Of a DNA stretch of 64,000 nucleotides, positions 24,758 through 33,289 are shown piece by piece. The position numbers and the translations under genes are program-made. This DNA is from UBA1858 sp963976865 (lineage in GTDB: Bacteria; Pseudomonadota; Gammaproteobacteria; UBA4575), in assembly GCA_963976865.1 (NCBI GenBank), contig CAXBLY010000001.1, positions 186,001-250,000 on the forward strand, given 5' to 3'. The notes below the pieces were generated by a model, which worked only from the letters and a program-made list of their open reading frames with translations, made no database searches and was not told the DNA's origin. The first letter of the stretch is position 1, and each line of letters opens with the position of its first letter.

Positions 24758-26157
24758 GCCTTCTGCCACTTTTTATAGACATTAAAGATAAACCATGCCT
24801 GATCGCAGGAGGAGGAAAGATTGCTGCACGTAAATTAAAAATGCTATGTAAGGCAGAAGCAAGCGTCACCGTTATCGCACCTGCCATATGCGATGAAATA
24901 AAATCTTTATGCGAGAATCACTCAATCACTTTACACCAGCGTAAATTTTCTGATTCCGATATAGGCAATCAACGTTTAATTATTGCTGCTACCAGCGATG
25001 TGTCGTTAAACAAACATATTAGTAATCTAGCCAAGGAAAATGACATCCTTGTCAATGTTGCAGATGACTTTAAACGAGGTGATGTTGTCTTACCTTCGGT
25101 GATTGATCGCAGTCCAATTCAAATCGCAGTGACTACCGGTGGTGCATCACCAGTGCTGGCACGATTATTACGCCGAAATCTGGAACGCTGCACACCTTCA
25201 GCTTACGGATCATTAGCATCATTAGTAGAAAAATATCGACAGGAAGCAAGCAATACAATTCAGGATGGTGATTCACGCAGACGCTTCTGGGAAGAAGTGT
25301 TACAGGGTCCCATCTCGGAAATGGTATTAGCAGGCAAAGTAGAAGAGGCTGAAGAAACCTTACAGCAAAAACTGGCAAACAAGGATTTCAGCACAAACAA
25401 TATCGGTGAAGTGTATCTGGTTGGAGCAGGTCCTGGTGATCCGGACTTACTCACCTTTCGTGCTCTGCGTTTGATACAACAGGCGGATGTCGTTGTTTAC
25501 GATCGCCTGGTCTCAGATCAGATTATGGATTTGGTGAGAAAAGATGCAGAGAAAATTTATGCTGGCAAACAGCGTGCAAATCACGCCATTCAACAGGAAT
25601 CCATTAATCAGTTATTGGTACGTCTTGCCAGGGAAGGCAAACGTGTACTTCGCCTAAAAGGAGGCGACCCATTTATTTTTGGACGTGGCGGCGAAGAAAT
25701 CGAGACATTAATGGAAGAAGGTGTTCACTTCCAGGTAGTGCCTGGCATTACTGCCGCAGCAGGGTGTGCATCCTATTCCGGCATCCCGCTGACTCATCGC
25801 GACCACGCCCAGGCGTGCACATTCGTCACAGGCCATTTGAGAGATGGGACAGTGAATCTTAACTGGAAGATGCTGGCACACGCCAAGCAGACCATTGTTT
25901 TCTATATGGGACTGCACGGCCTGAATATTATTTGCGAACAACTAGTGAAGCATGGTTTATCCGCCGACACACCGGCTGCTTTGATCACCAAGGGAACAAC
26001 ACCGGATCAGCGTGTACTGATTGGTAATTTAACCAGTCTGCCCAGCCTGGTTGATGAACAGCATGTTCAGGGGCCGACACTGATTATCGTCGGTTCTGTC
26101 GTGACCTTACATACAAAACTTCACTGGTATCTGACTGAAAAAGAAATTACAGCGTAA
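24754..26157 (+). CDS. cysG: Siroheme synthase CysG (trifunctional)
   Basis: The 467-residue protein fuses two enzymes. The N-terminal half is precorrin-2 dehydrogenase/sirohydrochlorin ferrochelatase, with the NAD-binding AGGGKIAARK near residue 20 and RSPIQIAVTTGGASPVLARLLR. From about residue 215 follows uroporphyrinogen-III C-methyltransferase with VYLVGAGPGDPDLLTFRALR and RLKGGDPFIFGRGGEE. Together they convert uroporphyrinogen III to siroheme, the cofactor of sulfite and nitrite reductases. The length matches E. coli CysG (457). It begins within the stop codon of the DsrS-like gene and ends four bases before the convergent VPLPA-CTERM gene. Confidence 0.97.
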   Translation: MSLLPLFIDIKDKPCLIAGGGKIAARKLKMLCKAEASVTVIAPAICDEIKSLCENHSITLHQRKFSDSDIGNQRLIIAATSDVSLNKHISNLAKENDILVNVADDFKRGDVVLPSVIDRSPIQIAVTTGGASPVLARLLRRNLERCTPSAYGSLASLVEKYRQEASNTIQDGDSRRRFWEEVLQGPISEMVLAGKVEEAEETLQQKLANKDFSTNNIGEVYLVGAGPGDPDLLTFRALRLIQQADVVVYDRLVSDQIMDLVRKDAEKIYAGKQRANHAIQQESINQLLVRLAREGKRVLRLKGGDPFIFGRGGEEIETLMEEGVHFQVVPGITAAAGCASYSGIPLTHRDHAQACTFVTGHLRDGTVNLNWKMLAHAKQTIVFYMGLHGLNIICEQLVKHGLSADTPAALITKGTTPDQRVLIGNLTSLPSLVDEQHVQGPTLIIVGSVVTLHTKLHWYLTEKEITA

Positions 26158-26160
26158 AGA

Positions 26161-26871
26161 CTACTGGTTAGCACGTTTTTTCGAGAAAGAAACCAGTCCT
26201 ATTATGCCAGCAGACAAAAGATAAAACGCAGCCGGTAATGGAACAGGTGCTGGTGTACCATAATCCCCATACAATTCAACACCAGCTGAGCACCATCCGT
26301 GATATCCAGATGAATTTCCGCCCGCATATTTTGGGCATAACTCACCGAACGTTTTATACGGATTAGCGACCGTTCTTAACTGGTCTCTATTTGCAAACAA
26401 ATCATCGGCAGTGGCATATTCAAGCGGATCGTAAAATAATGCCCATCCCCATTCTCGAATCCTGGTATTGGTAACTTTGGTTTCAGCATAATCTGCACCA
26501 CGGGAGAGATCGACAAAGATATTCATGCCTCGTAATACTGCTGGGACATTGTCATTAAACGTGCCCACAACATAATTCTTCACGTTATTGTACCCGCGCT
26601 TAATAAACCCTTCTGTGATAGTTACAAACTTAAGTGCGCCACTAATGTTGCTGAGCGTGCCCTGCTCTTCACTATAGTCTCCGAATAGACTTCCCTTTGA
26701 ATCAAGGTCAATACAATTATGAACTTGCATACCCGGACCAAATAAATTGGCTTTGTATTCTACTAGTGCTGCAAATACACTGTTCCCAGACACCACTATC
26801 AGTAACAGTCCGGCAATTAATGTTCGTTTCAGTGAAACTTTAGAGTATTTTCCCAACATTTTATAACTCAC
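26161..26871 (-). CDS. Secreted VPLPA-CTERM sorting-domain protein
   Basis: The 236-residue protein has an N-terminal signal peptide (TLIAGLLLIVVSGNSVFA) and ends with the exosortase sorting tail VPLPAAFYLLSAGIIGLVSF followed by basic residues KKRANQ. This is the VPLPA variant of the PEP-CTERM signal, recognised by an exosortase and replaced during export to the surface. The mature part has few cysteines (HNCIDLD, ELCPKYAGG, GWCSAG) and no known domain. It implies an exosortase gene elsewhere in the genome. It stands alone, convergent with cysG, with a 390-base AT-rich region upstream. Confidence 0.85.
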   Translation of the reverse strand: MSYKMLGKYSKVSLKRTLIAGLLLIVVSGNSVFAALVEYKANLFGPGMQVHNCIDLDSKGSLFGDYSEEQGTLSNISGALKFVTITEGFIKRGYNNVKNYVVGTFNDNVPAVLRGMNIFVDLSRGADYAETKVTNTRIREWGWALFYDPLEYATADDLFANRDQLRTVANPYKTFGELCPKYAGGNSSGYHGWCSAGVELYGDYGTPAPVPLPAAFYLLSAGIIGLVSFSKKRANQ

Positions 26872-27261
26872 TGTAATTTATCAGTTTTATATATGTATGC
26901 AATTAATTTTGCATAAGTACAACTTACTGTGAAGCCAATCACATCTGCCTGAAGTCACGATTTAACGGCAACAATTCCTGATAGAAGGCAATCAATACCT
27001 TTGACTTCATCATGTTTTTGCGACTAGCAATGATTGAATTCAGCATCACTCACACTTGTGTGAAAAGAAAATGAAGGCTAAATAACGCTTTAGTCATGAT
27101 TTCATATAAGCGCCTTATTAATTTGTCTTAAATGATTGATCCGTTGACAGTGTTTAACTCATTTATTTTTAATGAGAATTACCTGTGAATTTATTAATAC
27201 AGTTTGATCTTGTTGTATGAAAGAATAGGGCTTAACTGAAATTCAATCCGCCAAACCAGAC
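26872..27261. other. 390-base AT-rich intergenic region, divergent promoters
   Basis: This gap separates two divergent genes and holds no convincing ORF. A 6-bp inverted repeat TCACAC-TT-GTGTGA lies at 27050-27063 and could be an operator. Farther along, TTGACA (27144-27149) with TTTAAT (27168-27173) 18 bases later makes a fair sigma-70 promoter pointing at the peroxiredoxin gene. No other structure was seen. Confidence 0.45.
27144..27173 (+). promoter_or_regulatory. Possible sigma-70 promoter of the peroxiredoxin gene
   Basis: A consensus -35 box TTGACA is followed after 18 bases by TTTAAT, which differs from TATAAT at two positions (A2 and A4). Transcription would start about 80 bases before the ATG at 27262. 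The assignment rests on motif match alone. Confidence 0.4.
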
Positions 27262-27807
27262 ATGTGCCGATTATCATTTCGCCTGATCACTTCACTCACC
27301 TTACTCCTATCAATTGCCATGTTTAATATTCTATCTGCGAATTCACCTGAAACTGGACAAGCCGCCCCTGCATTTGAATTAATTGATCAACATGGAAAAA
27401 CACATACACTAGAAAAATATCACGGCAAGTGGGTAGTACTATATTTTTACCCCAAAGATGACACTCCAGGATGCACAAAACAGGCATGTGCATTTAGAGA
27501 CGATTACAAAGCCCTTGGTGCTTATAATACTCAGGTGCTTGGTGTCAGCGTAGACAGCAGCGAAAGCCATGCCACATTTGCGGATAAATATAACCTTCCA
27601 TTCCCGCTACTTGCAGATACGCAAGGACGTGTTGCCAAAAGTTATCAGTCACTGACGTCATTAGGATTTATCAAGATCGCTAAAAGACATACATTCATCA
27701 TTGACCCTGACGGAATAGTGAGGAAAATTTACCGCAAAGTGAATGTTGCTACTCACAGCGATCAAATATTAACTGACTTAAAGAAATTACAACTCAATAA
27801 TTTATAG
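27262..27807 (+). CDS. Exported Bcp-type peroxiredoxin
   Basis: This 181-residue thioredoxin-fold peroxidase reduces hydroperoxides. The peroxidatic cysteine is in TPGCTKQACAFRD (Cys71), with a second cysteine five residues on (Cys76), the spacing of atypical two-cysteine PrxQ/Bcp enzymes. The motif FYPKDDTPGCT is diagnostic. Unlike E. coli Bcp it has an N-terminal hydrophobic segment of about 27 residues (LITSLTLLLSIAMFNILSA), so it is probably exported and acts in the periplasm or at the membrane. The gene ends 19 bases before a hairpin that probably ends the transcript ahead of the cobalamin riboswitch. Confidence 0.92.
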   Translation: MCRLSFRLITSLTLLLSIAMFNILSANSPETGQAAPAFELIDQHGKTHTLEKYHGKWVVLYFYPKDDTPGCTKQACAFRDDYKALGAYNTQVLGVSVDSSESHATFADKYNLPFPLLADTQGRVAKSYQSLTSLGFIKIAKRHTFIIDPDGIVRKIYRKVNVATHSDQILTDLKKLQLNNL

Positions 27808-27825
27808 TACACTGTAGGCAACACA

Positions 27826-27853
27826 ACTCTGGACAGTTTATCCAGAGTATATT
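27826..27853 (+). terminator. Probable terminator after the peroxiredoxin gene
   Basis: An 8-bp perfect stem, ACTCTGGA with TCCAGAGT (27826-27833 and 27841-27848), has a seven-base loop, followed by an AT-rich but not pure-T tract. It stands just before the riboswitch. Confidence 0.6.
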
Positions 27854-27869
27854 TCATTACTATTGATTC

Positions 27870-28075
27870 AGCAGTACAGGTGTCCCCTTCTCAAGTAAAT
27901 AGAAGTGGGATTAAACAGGGAATCTGGTGAAATCCCAGAGCTGCCCCCGCAACGGTAATCAAGTATAAATAAGCAACAATGTCACTGCACATTAGTGTGG
28001 GAAGACTGTTTATTCGTTTCCCTGACAACAGGAAAACAGCTTGAGAGTCCGGAGACCGGCCTGTGACTGCGCAGC
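27870..28075 (+). promoter_or_regulatory. Cobalamin (adenosylcobalamin-type) riboswitch
   Basis: The conserved core is present in order: an ACAGGTGTCC start near 27875, then GGGAATCTGGTGAAATCCC, then GCCCCCGCAACGG (27943-27955), and finally the B12 box AGTCCGGAGACCGGCCTG (about 28046-28063). These elements define class-I-type cobalamin riboswitches, which shut off downstream genes when B12 is plentiful. It lies upstream of btuB and the cobalamin adenosyltransferase, an ideal functional match. Hairpins at 28115-28142 and 28145-28169 between aptamer and btuB may form the expression platform. Aptamer ends are approximate. Confidence 0.95.
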
Positions 28076-28144
28076 AAATTGCGGTGGGCGATTCGGGCTG
28101 TTTAAACTGTACACTGATGCCTCATGTGTTTTAGGAGCATCACC

Positions 28145-28258
28145 ATGAGTGTGCAGTTTATACACTCATCTACGACTGCGTTTGCTCATCATTTTCCAGA
28201 CAGGAGAACTAATGAGCTACACCTACACGTTACCCATACTGATATTTCTTTTGCTTAA
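28145..28258 (+). CDS. Candidate 37-residue leader ORF overlapping btuB
   Basis: An ATG at 28145 is preceded seven bases away by AGGAG (28133-28137). The frame runs 37 codons and stops at 28256-28258, inside the first codons of btuB (start 28212) in another frame. The start region itself lies in an 8-bp hairpin (ATGAGTGT with ACACTCAT, 28145-28152 and 28162-28169). It could be a translated leader that couples riboswitch folding to btuB translation, or chance. Only the binding site and position support it. Confidence 0.35.
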   Translation: MSVQFIHSSTTAFAHHFPDRRTNELHLHVTHTDISFA

Positions 28259-30116
28259 TAACAATGGCATTGCAGATAACCTGCTTGAACCCATGACAGT
28301 CACCGCCAGCCGTACTTCTGTTCCTGTTAGCCAATCCGGCAGCTCAGTCACTGTCATTGACAAGCAACACATCACAAGTAGACAACTCCCATTTGCCGCA
28401 GATTTATTGCGTGATGCTCCAGGCACTGCAATCAGCAAGAATGGAGGCACTGGTGCATTAACCCAACTACGTCTGCGTGGTGCTGAATCGAATCATGCTT
28501 TAGTGCTAATCGATGGCGTAGAAGCAAACGATATAACCACTGGCAGTGAATTTAACTTTGCCAATCTGTCTACCTGTGGGCTTGAAAACATTGAGATTTT
28601 ACGTGGACCCCAGAGTGCACTCTGGGGCAGTGATGCACTCGCAGGCGTGGTGAATATACAAACCAGAAAAGGCCAGGGACCTGCTCGTATGGAAACCACT
28701 TTCAGCACAGGACAGTTTGACTCGCGACAAAACTGCACTGGTCTTAGTGGTGGCAATCATTTCCACCACTTTTCACTGTATGGCTCTTACTTTGAAAACA
28801 ATGGCACTAATATTTCTGAACAGGGTTCAGAAGACGATGGATATCGAAATACAACGCTTAGTGGACGTTACGGAATAAATCTTTCTGATAATCTGGAAGT
28901 GAACCTGACGGGTCGCCATGTTGATTCAGCAGTTGAAACAGATCCCTTTGATCCCCCCATTGACGCAGATCGCGAGACCATATCCATCCAGAACTACTTA
29001 CGTGTTAATACAGAATTAAATACATTTAGTAACACCTGGAATCACCAGGCGAGTATTAGTTTGACGGATACTGATAATGAAAATTTTTCAGAGGGTGCAG
29101 AGGAAACCAGCAACGCTGGAGAAAAATTAAAATTTGATTATCAAACAACGGTATATCATTTTACTGATAATACCAGTCATTCCGTCACACTCGCCTACGA
29201 ACGTGAGCGCGAGAAATTCAAACAGACAGGCACTGCCAGTATCTTCGGAGACCCAAATCAAAAGCAGGTAATCTACAATACGGGTTATATTGGCGAATAT
29301 CGTGTTGGCATTGCAGATCAATTGTTTCTCGGTGCTTCTTTACGCAAAGATAACAATGACGAATTCAAAAACTCATACACTCATCGCATCAGTGCGGCAT
29401 ATACGCCAGCTTCGTCGGGCACACGTATACATGGCGCCTATGGAACCGGCGTCAAGAATCCGGGTTTTACTGAACGATTTGGATTCACACCTGACACATT
29501 CATTGGCAACCCCGACATCAAACCAGAAAAGTCTAAAGGCTGGGAGATAGGCTTATCGCACGCTTTATCCAGGCAACTTACAATTAACACAACTTATTTC
29601 TCGGAAAAACTGAAAGATGAAATAAATGGATTTTTCTTTGACCCTTCATTAGGGGGATCAACCGCTGTAAATCTACAGGATAAAAGCAGCCGCAGAGGAA
29701 TCGAACTTTCCATCAACGCCAATCTATTAAACGATCTTGGCATCGTCGCCAGCTATACACACGTCAAATCCAGACAACCTGACAGTACCGGTAAAACCAC
29801 TGAAGTCAGGGTGCCCAGAAATACTGCCAGTTTGGTGGCAAACTGGCAGCTTCCTGATCATCGTGCCAACTTGAATTTAAACATTAGCTACACCGATGAC
29901 CAGTTTGATAATGACTTCAGCAGTTTCCCTGCCTCCAGAGTGGAGCTCAAAGATTACACACTTGTCAATATTGCAGGCGACTATCAAATAAATAACTGGC
30001 TAACACTGCAGGGTAGAGTAGAAAATCTATTTGATAAAAACTATCAAAATATATTCGGTTATGAAACACAGGGAATTAACGCCCATATCAGTGTAAAATT
30101 TCAATCCACTCTGTAA
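28212..30116 (+). CDS. btuB: TonB-dependent vitamin B12 outer-membrane receptor BtuB
   Basis: I use the ATG at 28212, with AGGAGA directly upstream, rather than a GTG at 28149 that lies in the leader. The 634-residue protein has a signal peptide (LPILIFLLLNNNGIA), a TonB box near EPMTVTASR, a plug domain (LRDAPGTAISKNGG, RLRGAESNHALVLIDGVEAND, ILRGPQSALWGSDALAGVVNI) and a beta-barrel ending in the usual aromatic strand (GINAHISVKFQSTL). The riboswitch upstream and adenosyltransferase downstream identify its ligand as a cobamide. Length is close to E. coli BtuB (614). It imports corrinoids across the outer membrane with TonB energy. Confidence 0.93.
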   Translation: MSYTYTLPILIFLLLNNNGIADNLLEPMTVTASRTSVPVSQSGSSVTVIDKQHITSRQLPFAADLLRDAPGTAISKNGGTGALTQLRLRGAESNHALVLIDGVEANDITTGSEFNFANLSTCGLENIEILRGPQSALWGSDALAGVVNIQTRKGQGPARMETTFSTGQFDSRQNCTGLSGGNHFHHFSLYGSYFENNGTNISEQGSEDDGYRNTTLSGRYGINLSDNLEVNLTGRHVDSAVETDPFDPPIDADRETISIQNYLRVNTELNTFSNTWNHQASISLTDTDNENFSEGAEETSNAGEKLKFDYQTTVYHFTDNTSHSVTLAYEREREKFKQTGTASIFGDPNQKQVIYNTGYIGEYRVGIADQLFLGASLRKDNNDEFKNSYTHRISAAYTPASSGTRIHGAYGTGVKNPGFTERFGFTPDTFIGNPDIKPEKSKGWEIGLSHALSRQLTINTTYFSEKLKDEINGFFFDPSLGGSTAVNLQDKSSRRGIELSINANLLNDLGIVASYTHVKSRQPDSTGKTTEVRVPRNTASLVANWQLPDHRANLNLNISYTDDQFDNDFSSFPASRVELKDYTLVNIAGDYQINNWLTLQGRVENLFDKNYQNIFGYETQGINAHISVKFQSTL

Positions 30117-30171
30117 ATAGAACGTGCTACATTTAAATACAGCTCAGCTTAACTGATTACTCAACATCACC

Positions 30172-30738
30172 ATGGTTAATCGTTTGACAAAAATCTATAC
30201 ACGCAAAGGCGATAATGGCAGCACTGGCCTGGCCAGTGGTGAGCGTGTCAGCAAAGATTGTTTGCTGATAAAAGCACAAGGCGATGTAGATGAGTTAAAT
30301 TCCAATATTGCTTGCATACGTGCATTTGATGTAAATGACCAGACCGATTCTTTACTGGTGGCAATACAGCATCACTTATTTAATATCGGCGCAGAATTAA
30401 GTGCACCACAGTGCACTTATATCACCAATAGCGATGTTGACTGGCTTGAACAATGGATTGATTACTTCAATCAAGACTTACCACCTCTCAAAGAATTTAT
30501 CCTTCCTGGAGGCAACGCTGCAGTCGCTCATTGCCACGTAACACGTACCGTCTGCAGGCGAACAGAGAGAAGCCTGGTTGAGTTGACACACAGCAATGAA
30601 ATTCGAACGCTACTCATTCAGTATATCAATAGGCTTTCAGACATGTTGTTCGTCCTTGCCAGAGTTATCGCTGCCAGCCTGCATTGCTCAACAACATACT
30701 GGGATAAAGAACTCGTGCTGCCTACACCCAAAACATAA
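30172..30738 (+). CDS. Cob(I)alamin adenosyltransferase, PduO type
   Basis: This 188-residue enzyme transfers the adenosyl group of ATP to cob(I)alamin to make adenosylcobalamin. The N-terminus KIYTRKGDNGSTGLASGERVSKD contains the ATP-binding motif, and CHVTRTVCRRTERSL and INRLSDMLFVLAR hold the conserved arginine and the N-R-L-S-D signature. It follows btuB after 55 bases and should be under the same riboswitch, so import and activation of B12 are linked. The family is unambiguous. Confidence 0.96.
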   Translation: MVNRLTKIYTRKGDNGSTGLASGERVSKDCLLIKAQGDVDELNSNIACIRAFDVNDQTDSLLVAIQHHLFNIGAELSAPQCTYITNSDVDWLEQWIDYFNQDLPPLKEFILPGGNAAVAHCHVTRTVCRRTERSLVELTHSNEIRTLLIQYINRLSDMLFVLARVIAASLHCSTTYWDKELVLPTPKT

Positions 30739-30751
30739 CAGGTAAATCCTG

Positions 30752-31645
30752 ATGCGAATTGGCGTTGACCTGGGAGGGACTAAAATTGAAGTATTGGCGC
30801 TTGATAACAGTGGCGATACATTATTACGACGCCGGGTTAGCACTCCCCAAGATAATTACCAGGCAACACTTGCCTGTATACAAGAAATTATCTCATCCAC
30901 CGAAGCTGAACTTTCCTGCCAAGCCAGCATTGGCATATGTACCCCTGGGTCAATTTCACCTGCCACTGGTGTTTTACGTAACAGCAATTCAACATGCCTG
31001 AATAATCAGCCACTGAAACAGGATCTGGAACAGATTTTGAATCGTGAAATCCACATCGCAAATGATGCAAATTGTTTTACTCTTTCAGAAGCTACCGATG
31101 GCGCCGCAAAAGATGCTGAAGTGGTTTTTGGGGTTATCATTGGCACAGGCTGTGGTGCCGGAATCGTTATCAATAAAAAAATTGTGGATGGGTCAAATGC
31201 TATTGCTGGTGAATGGGGTCACAATCCATTGCCTTATACTACCGATAATGAATTAGCGACAAAGCATTGCTGGTGCGGGAAATACGGATGTATTGAAACT
31301 TTTTTGTCAGGGACGGGCTTTGCAAAAACCTATCACTCCCTTACAAATATCAATAAAACCAGCGAACAGATTATCGCTGACGTGTGTGCAGGCGACACCA
31401 TTGCCACAGAATTACTGTCTAACTATCAACTGAATATGGCTAAATCCCTGTCTTACATTATTAATATCCTTGATCCACACGTGATTGTATTAGGTGGTGG
31501 CATGTCGAATATTGATTCGCTCTATTCAACTGTTCCGAATCTCTGGCAACAATATGTTTTTTCAGATACTGTAAACACTCGATTAGTTGCTCCCTCGCAT
31601 GGAGATTCGAGTGGAGTTCGTGGAGCAGCATGGTTATGGGATTAA
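30752..31645 (+). CDS. ROK-family sugar kinase
   Basis: This 297-residue ASKHA-fold kinase begins with RIGVDLGGTKIEVLALD, the phosphate-binding start of ROK proteins. The catalytic aspartate lies in NDANCFTLSEA. The zinc-binding CWCGKYGCIETFLSG gives the ROK C-x-C-G-x-x-G-C signature, and IGTGCGAGIVI the second phosphate loop. Similar proteins phosphorylate fructose (Mak) or N-acetylglucosamine (NagK), and the sequence does not decide between these. It starts 13 bases after the cobalamin adenosyltransferase, in the B12-regulated unit, which is an unusual place for a sugar kinase. Confidence 0.9.
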   Translation: MRIGVDLGGTKIEVLALDNSGDTLLRRRVSTPQDNYQATLACIQEIISSTEAELSCQASIGICTPGSISPATGVLRNSNSTCLNNQPLKQDLEQILNREIHIANDANCFTLSEATDGAAKDAEVVFGVIIGTGCGAGIVINKKIVDGSNAIAGEWGHNPLPYTTDNELATKHCWCGKYGCIETFLSGTGFAKTYHSLTNINKTSEQIIADVCAGDTIATELLSNYQLNMAKSLSYIINILDPHVIVLGGGMSNIDSLYSTVPNLWQQYVFSDTVNTRLVAPSHGDSSGVRGAAWLWD

Positions 31646-31647
31646 AT

Positions 31648-32166
31648 ATGTTTAAACACTTTCAGCAACCGTCATGGCAATGGTTAGCCGTGATAATTTT
31701 ATTCCTGGCATTTAGCCGATTAATCCCTCACGCGCCAAATTTTACCCCACTAGGTGCCATGGCATTGCTGGCAGGCGCGTATATAAAAAACCTCAGGCTT
31801 TCCATAGCTATTCCGCTACTCGCCATGCTTTTAAGTGATGCAGTTATTGGTTTTCACAGCACCCTGCTCTTTGTCTATGGTGCCGTCGCGCTGATCGTAA
31901 TAGGCAGTCACTTTTGGCTCAGACGCTTATCACTTGTTTCAATAACGCTGGCATCGTTAATGTCTGCAATCGCTTTCTATACAGTGACTAACTTTGGGTC
32001 ATGGCTCACACATGACATGTATCCACATACTGCCAGCGGTCTTGCTCAGGCATATATTGCCGGCATTCCTTTCTTCAAGAATACTTTGCTCAGTAATTTG
32101 CTTTTTACCGCCATCGGTTTTTACGCATCGCAGCAGTTGCCTGGCAAACAGATTATTAACAGCTAG
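31648..32166 (+). CDS. Small multi-helix membrane protein (DUF6580-like)
   Basis: The start is uncertain: ATGs at 31630, 31636 and 31648 are in frame. I use the last because it follows the ROK stop without overlap. The protein, about 172 residues, has some five hydrophobic helices and begins FSRLIPHAPNFTPLGAMALLAGAYI, a stretch shared by a family of small transport-like membrane proteins resembling ECF substrate-binding subunits. Its place after btuB, the adenosyltransferase and the ROK gene suggests a role in cobalt or corrinoid uptake. That is inference from context. No ATPase partner is adjacent. Confidence 0.75.
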   Translation: MFKHFQQPSWQWLAVIILFLAFSRLIPHAPNFTPLGAMALLAGAYIKNLRLSIAIPLLAMLLSDAVIGFHSTLLFVYGAVALIVIGSHFWLRRLSLVSITLASLMSAIAFYTVTNFGSWLTHDMYPHTASGLAQAYIAGIPFFKNTLLSNLLFTAIGFYASQQLPGKQIINS

Positions 32167-32174
32167 CAGGTTGC

Positions 32175-32552
32175 TTACTTAACTACTTTTAAGTGTGCAC
32201 GCTTTGAAGAGGGGTTATCGGGATCGGGTGGTGGTGTAATTTCATTATCTTCACCGAACATCATGCCTTGACCATTTTCACGTGTATAAATGGCTAAAAC
32301 GAAGCCTACCGGGATATACACTGACATTGCTTCTCCATCGAATCTGGCATTGAAAGTCACTGCATCATTTGCAATCTCAAGCTCTTGTGTCGCACTAGGG
32401 CTAATATTGAGAACTATTTTACCTTCTTGCTCATACTGTCTGGGAACGTGAACACTCTCGTCTTTTGTATCAACCAGAAGGTGTGGTGTCATACCGTTAT
32501 CCAGAATCCATTCAATCATTGCACGAATGAGGTAGGGACGAGTTGATGTCAT
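32175..32552 (-). CDS. sspB: ClpXP specificity-enhancing factor SspB
   Basis: The 125-residue adaptor delivers ssrA-tagged proteins to ClpXP. It starts TSTRPYLIRAMIEWILDNGMTPHLLVD, a nearly invariant SspB opening. It has the substrate-binding core (IVLNISPSATQELEIAND, ARFDGEAMSVYIPVGFVLAIYTRENGQGMMF), and ends in a short basic ClpX-docking tail (RAHLKVVK). It lies 76 bases downstream of sspA, the classic pair. It converges on the B12 operon with only nine bases between. Confidence 0.96.
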   Translation of the reverse strand: MTSTRPYLIRAMIEWILDNGMTPHLLVDTKDESVHVPRQYEQEGKIVLNISPSATQELEIANDAVTFNARFDGEAMSVYIPVGFVLAIYTRENGQGMMFGEDNEITPPPDPDNPSSKRAHLKVVK

Positions 32553-32628
32553 TGCCTATCCTTTATACTCAAGATTAAGACAATGAATTCGTTTTCAACA
32601 ACAGGTAAATAAAGCTTGGATATACGAC

Positions 32629-33258
32629 TTATATAGGTCGCATTTCGAGTTCTTCTTCTGACAGGCTACTGCGAAAAGAAGGACGATCAAATACCCGATT
32701 ACCATAATCAATGATGGCTTTTGCTTCGGCTGGAAGATGGATATTCAAACTGGGCAATCTCCATAGCAGCGGAGCTATAGAACAGTCAACCAGACTAAAT
32801 TCATCACTTAGAAAATAAGGCTTAACGCTAAATATCTCAATCGAACTAATCAGACTGTCTTCAAGAATCTTTCTTGCACGTTCACTTGCCTGCGCATCAC
32901 CATTGAGTATTGTATCAATTGGGCTGTACCAGTCTTTTTCAATATGGAACAGGGCTAATCGTGATTTTGACCGTGACACTGGATCCACCGGCATTAATGG
33001 AGGGTGAGGAAATCTTTCATCAAAATATTCCATAATAACGCGCGAATCGTACAAAACCAGATCGCGATCTACCAGTGTAGGCACTGAATTGTATGGATTC
33101 AGTTCCGACAGATCTTCCGGCTTATTATTTTGATCTATCTGAACGACATCTGCTGTAATGTCTTTTTCCGAGAGAACGATTCTAGTGCGATGACTCTGAA
33201 TACACGCAGGGTCTGAGAATAGAGTCATCACAGATCTTCGATTAGCGATTAACGCCAT
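32629..33258 (-). CDS. sspA: Stringent starvation protein SspA
   Basis: This 209-residue glutathione-transferase-fold protein binds RNA polymerase and modulates transcription in starvation. It begins with SVMTLFSDPACIQSHRTRIVLSEKDI, the SspA thioredoxin-like domain without a catalytic serine/cysteine pair. It continues with NPYNSVPTLVDRDLVLYDSRVIMEYFDERFPHPPLMP and FSLVDCSIAPLLWRL. It is 31 bases after petC, and the pet-sspA-sspB order is common in gammaproteobacteria. Length equals E. coli SspA (212). Confidence 0.96.
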   Translation of the reverse strand: MALIANRRSVMTLFSDPACIQSHRTRIVLSEKDITADVVQIDQNNKPEDLSELNPYNSVPTLVDRDLVLYDSRVIMEYFDERFPHPPLMPVDPVSRSKSRLALFHIEKDWYSPIDTILNGDAQASERARKILEDSLISSIEIFSVKPYFLSDEFSLVDCSIAPLLWRLPSLNIHLPAEAKAIIDYGNRVFDRPSFRSSLSEEELEMRPI

Positions 33259-33289
33259 ATTAATTCCAAGGTTTAATTAATAGTTTTAG

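Noticed and set aside
27050..27063. Palindrome TCACAC-TT-GTGTGA as a known operator
   Set aside because: It is a 6-bp inverted repeat only; no regulator gene is adjacent and the motif does not clearly match a named box, so it is noted in the gap entry and not called a site.
28149..28211. GTG start of btuB at 28149
   Set aside because: The ATG at 28212 has AGGAGA upstream and opens straight into the signal peptide.
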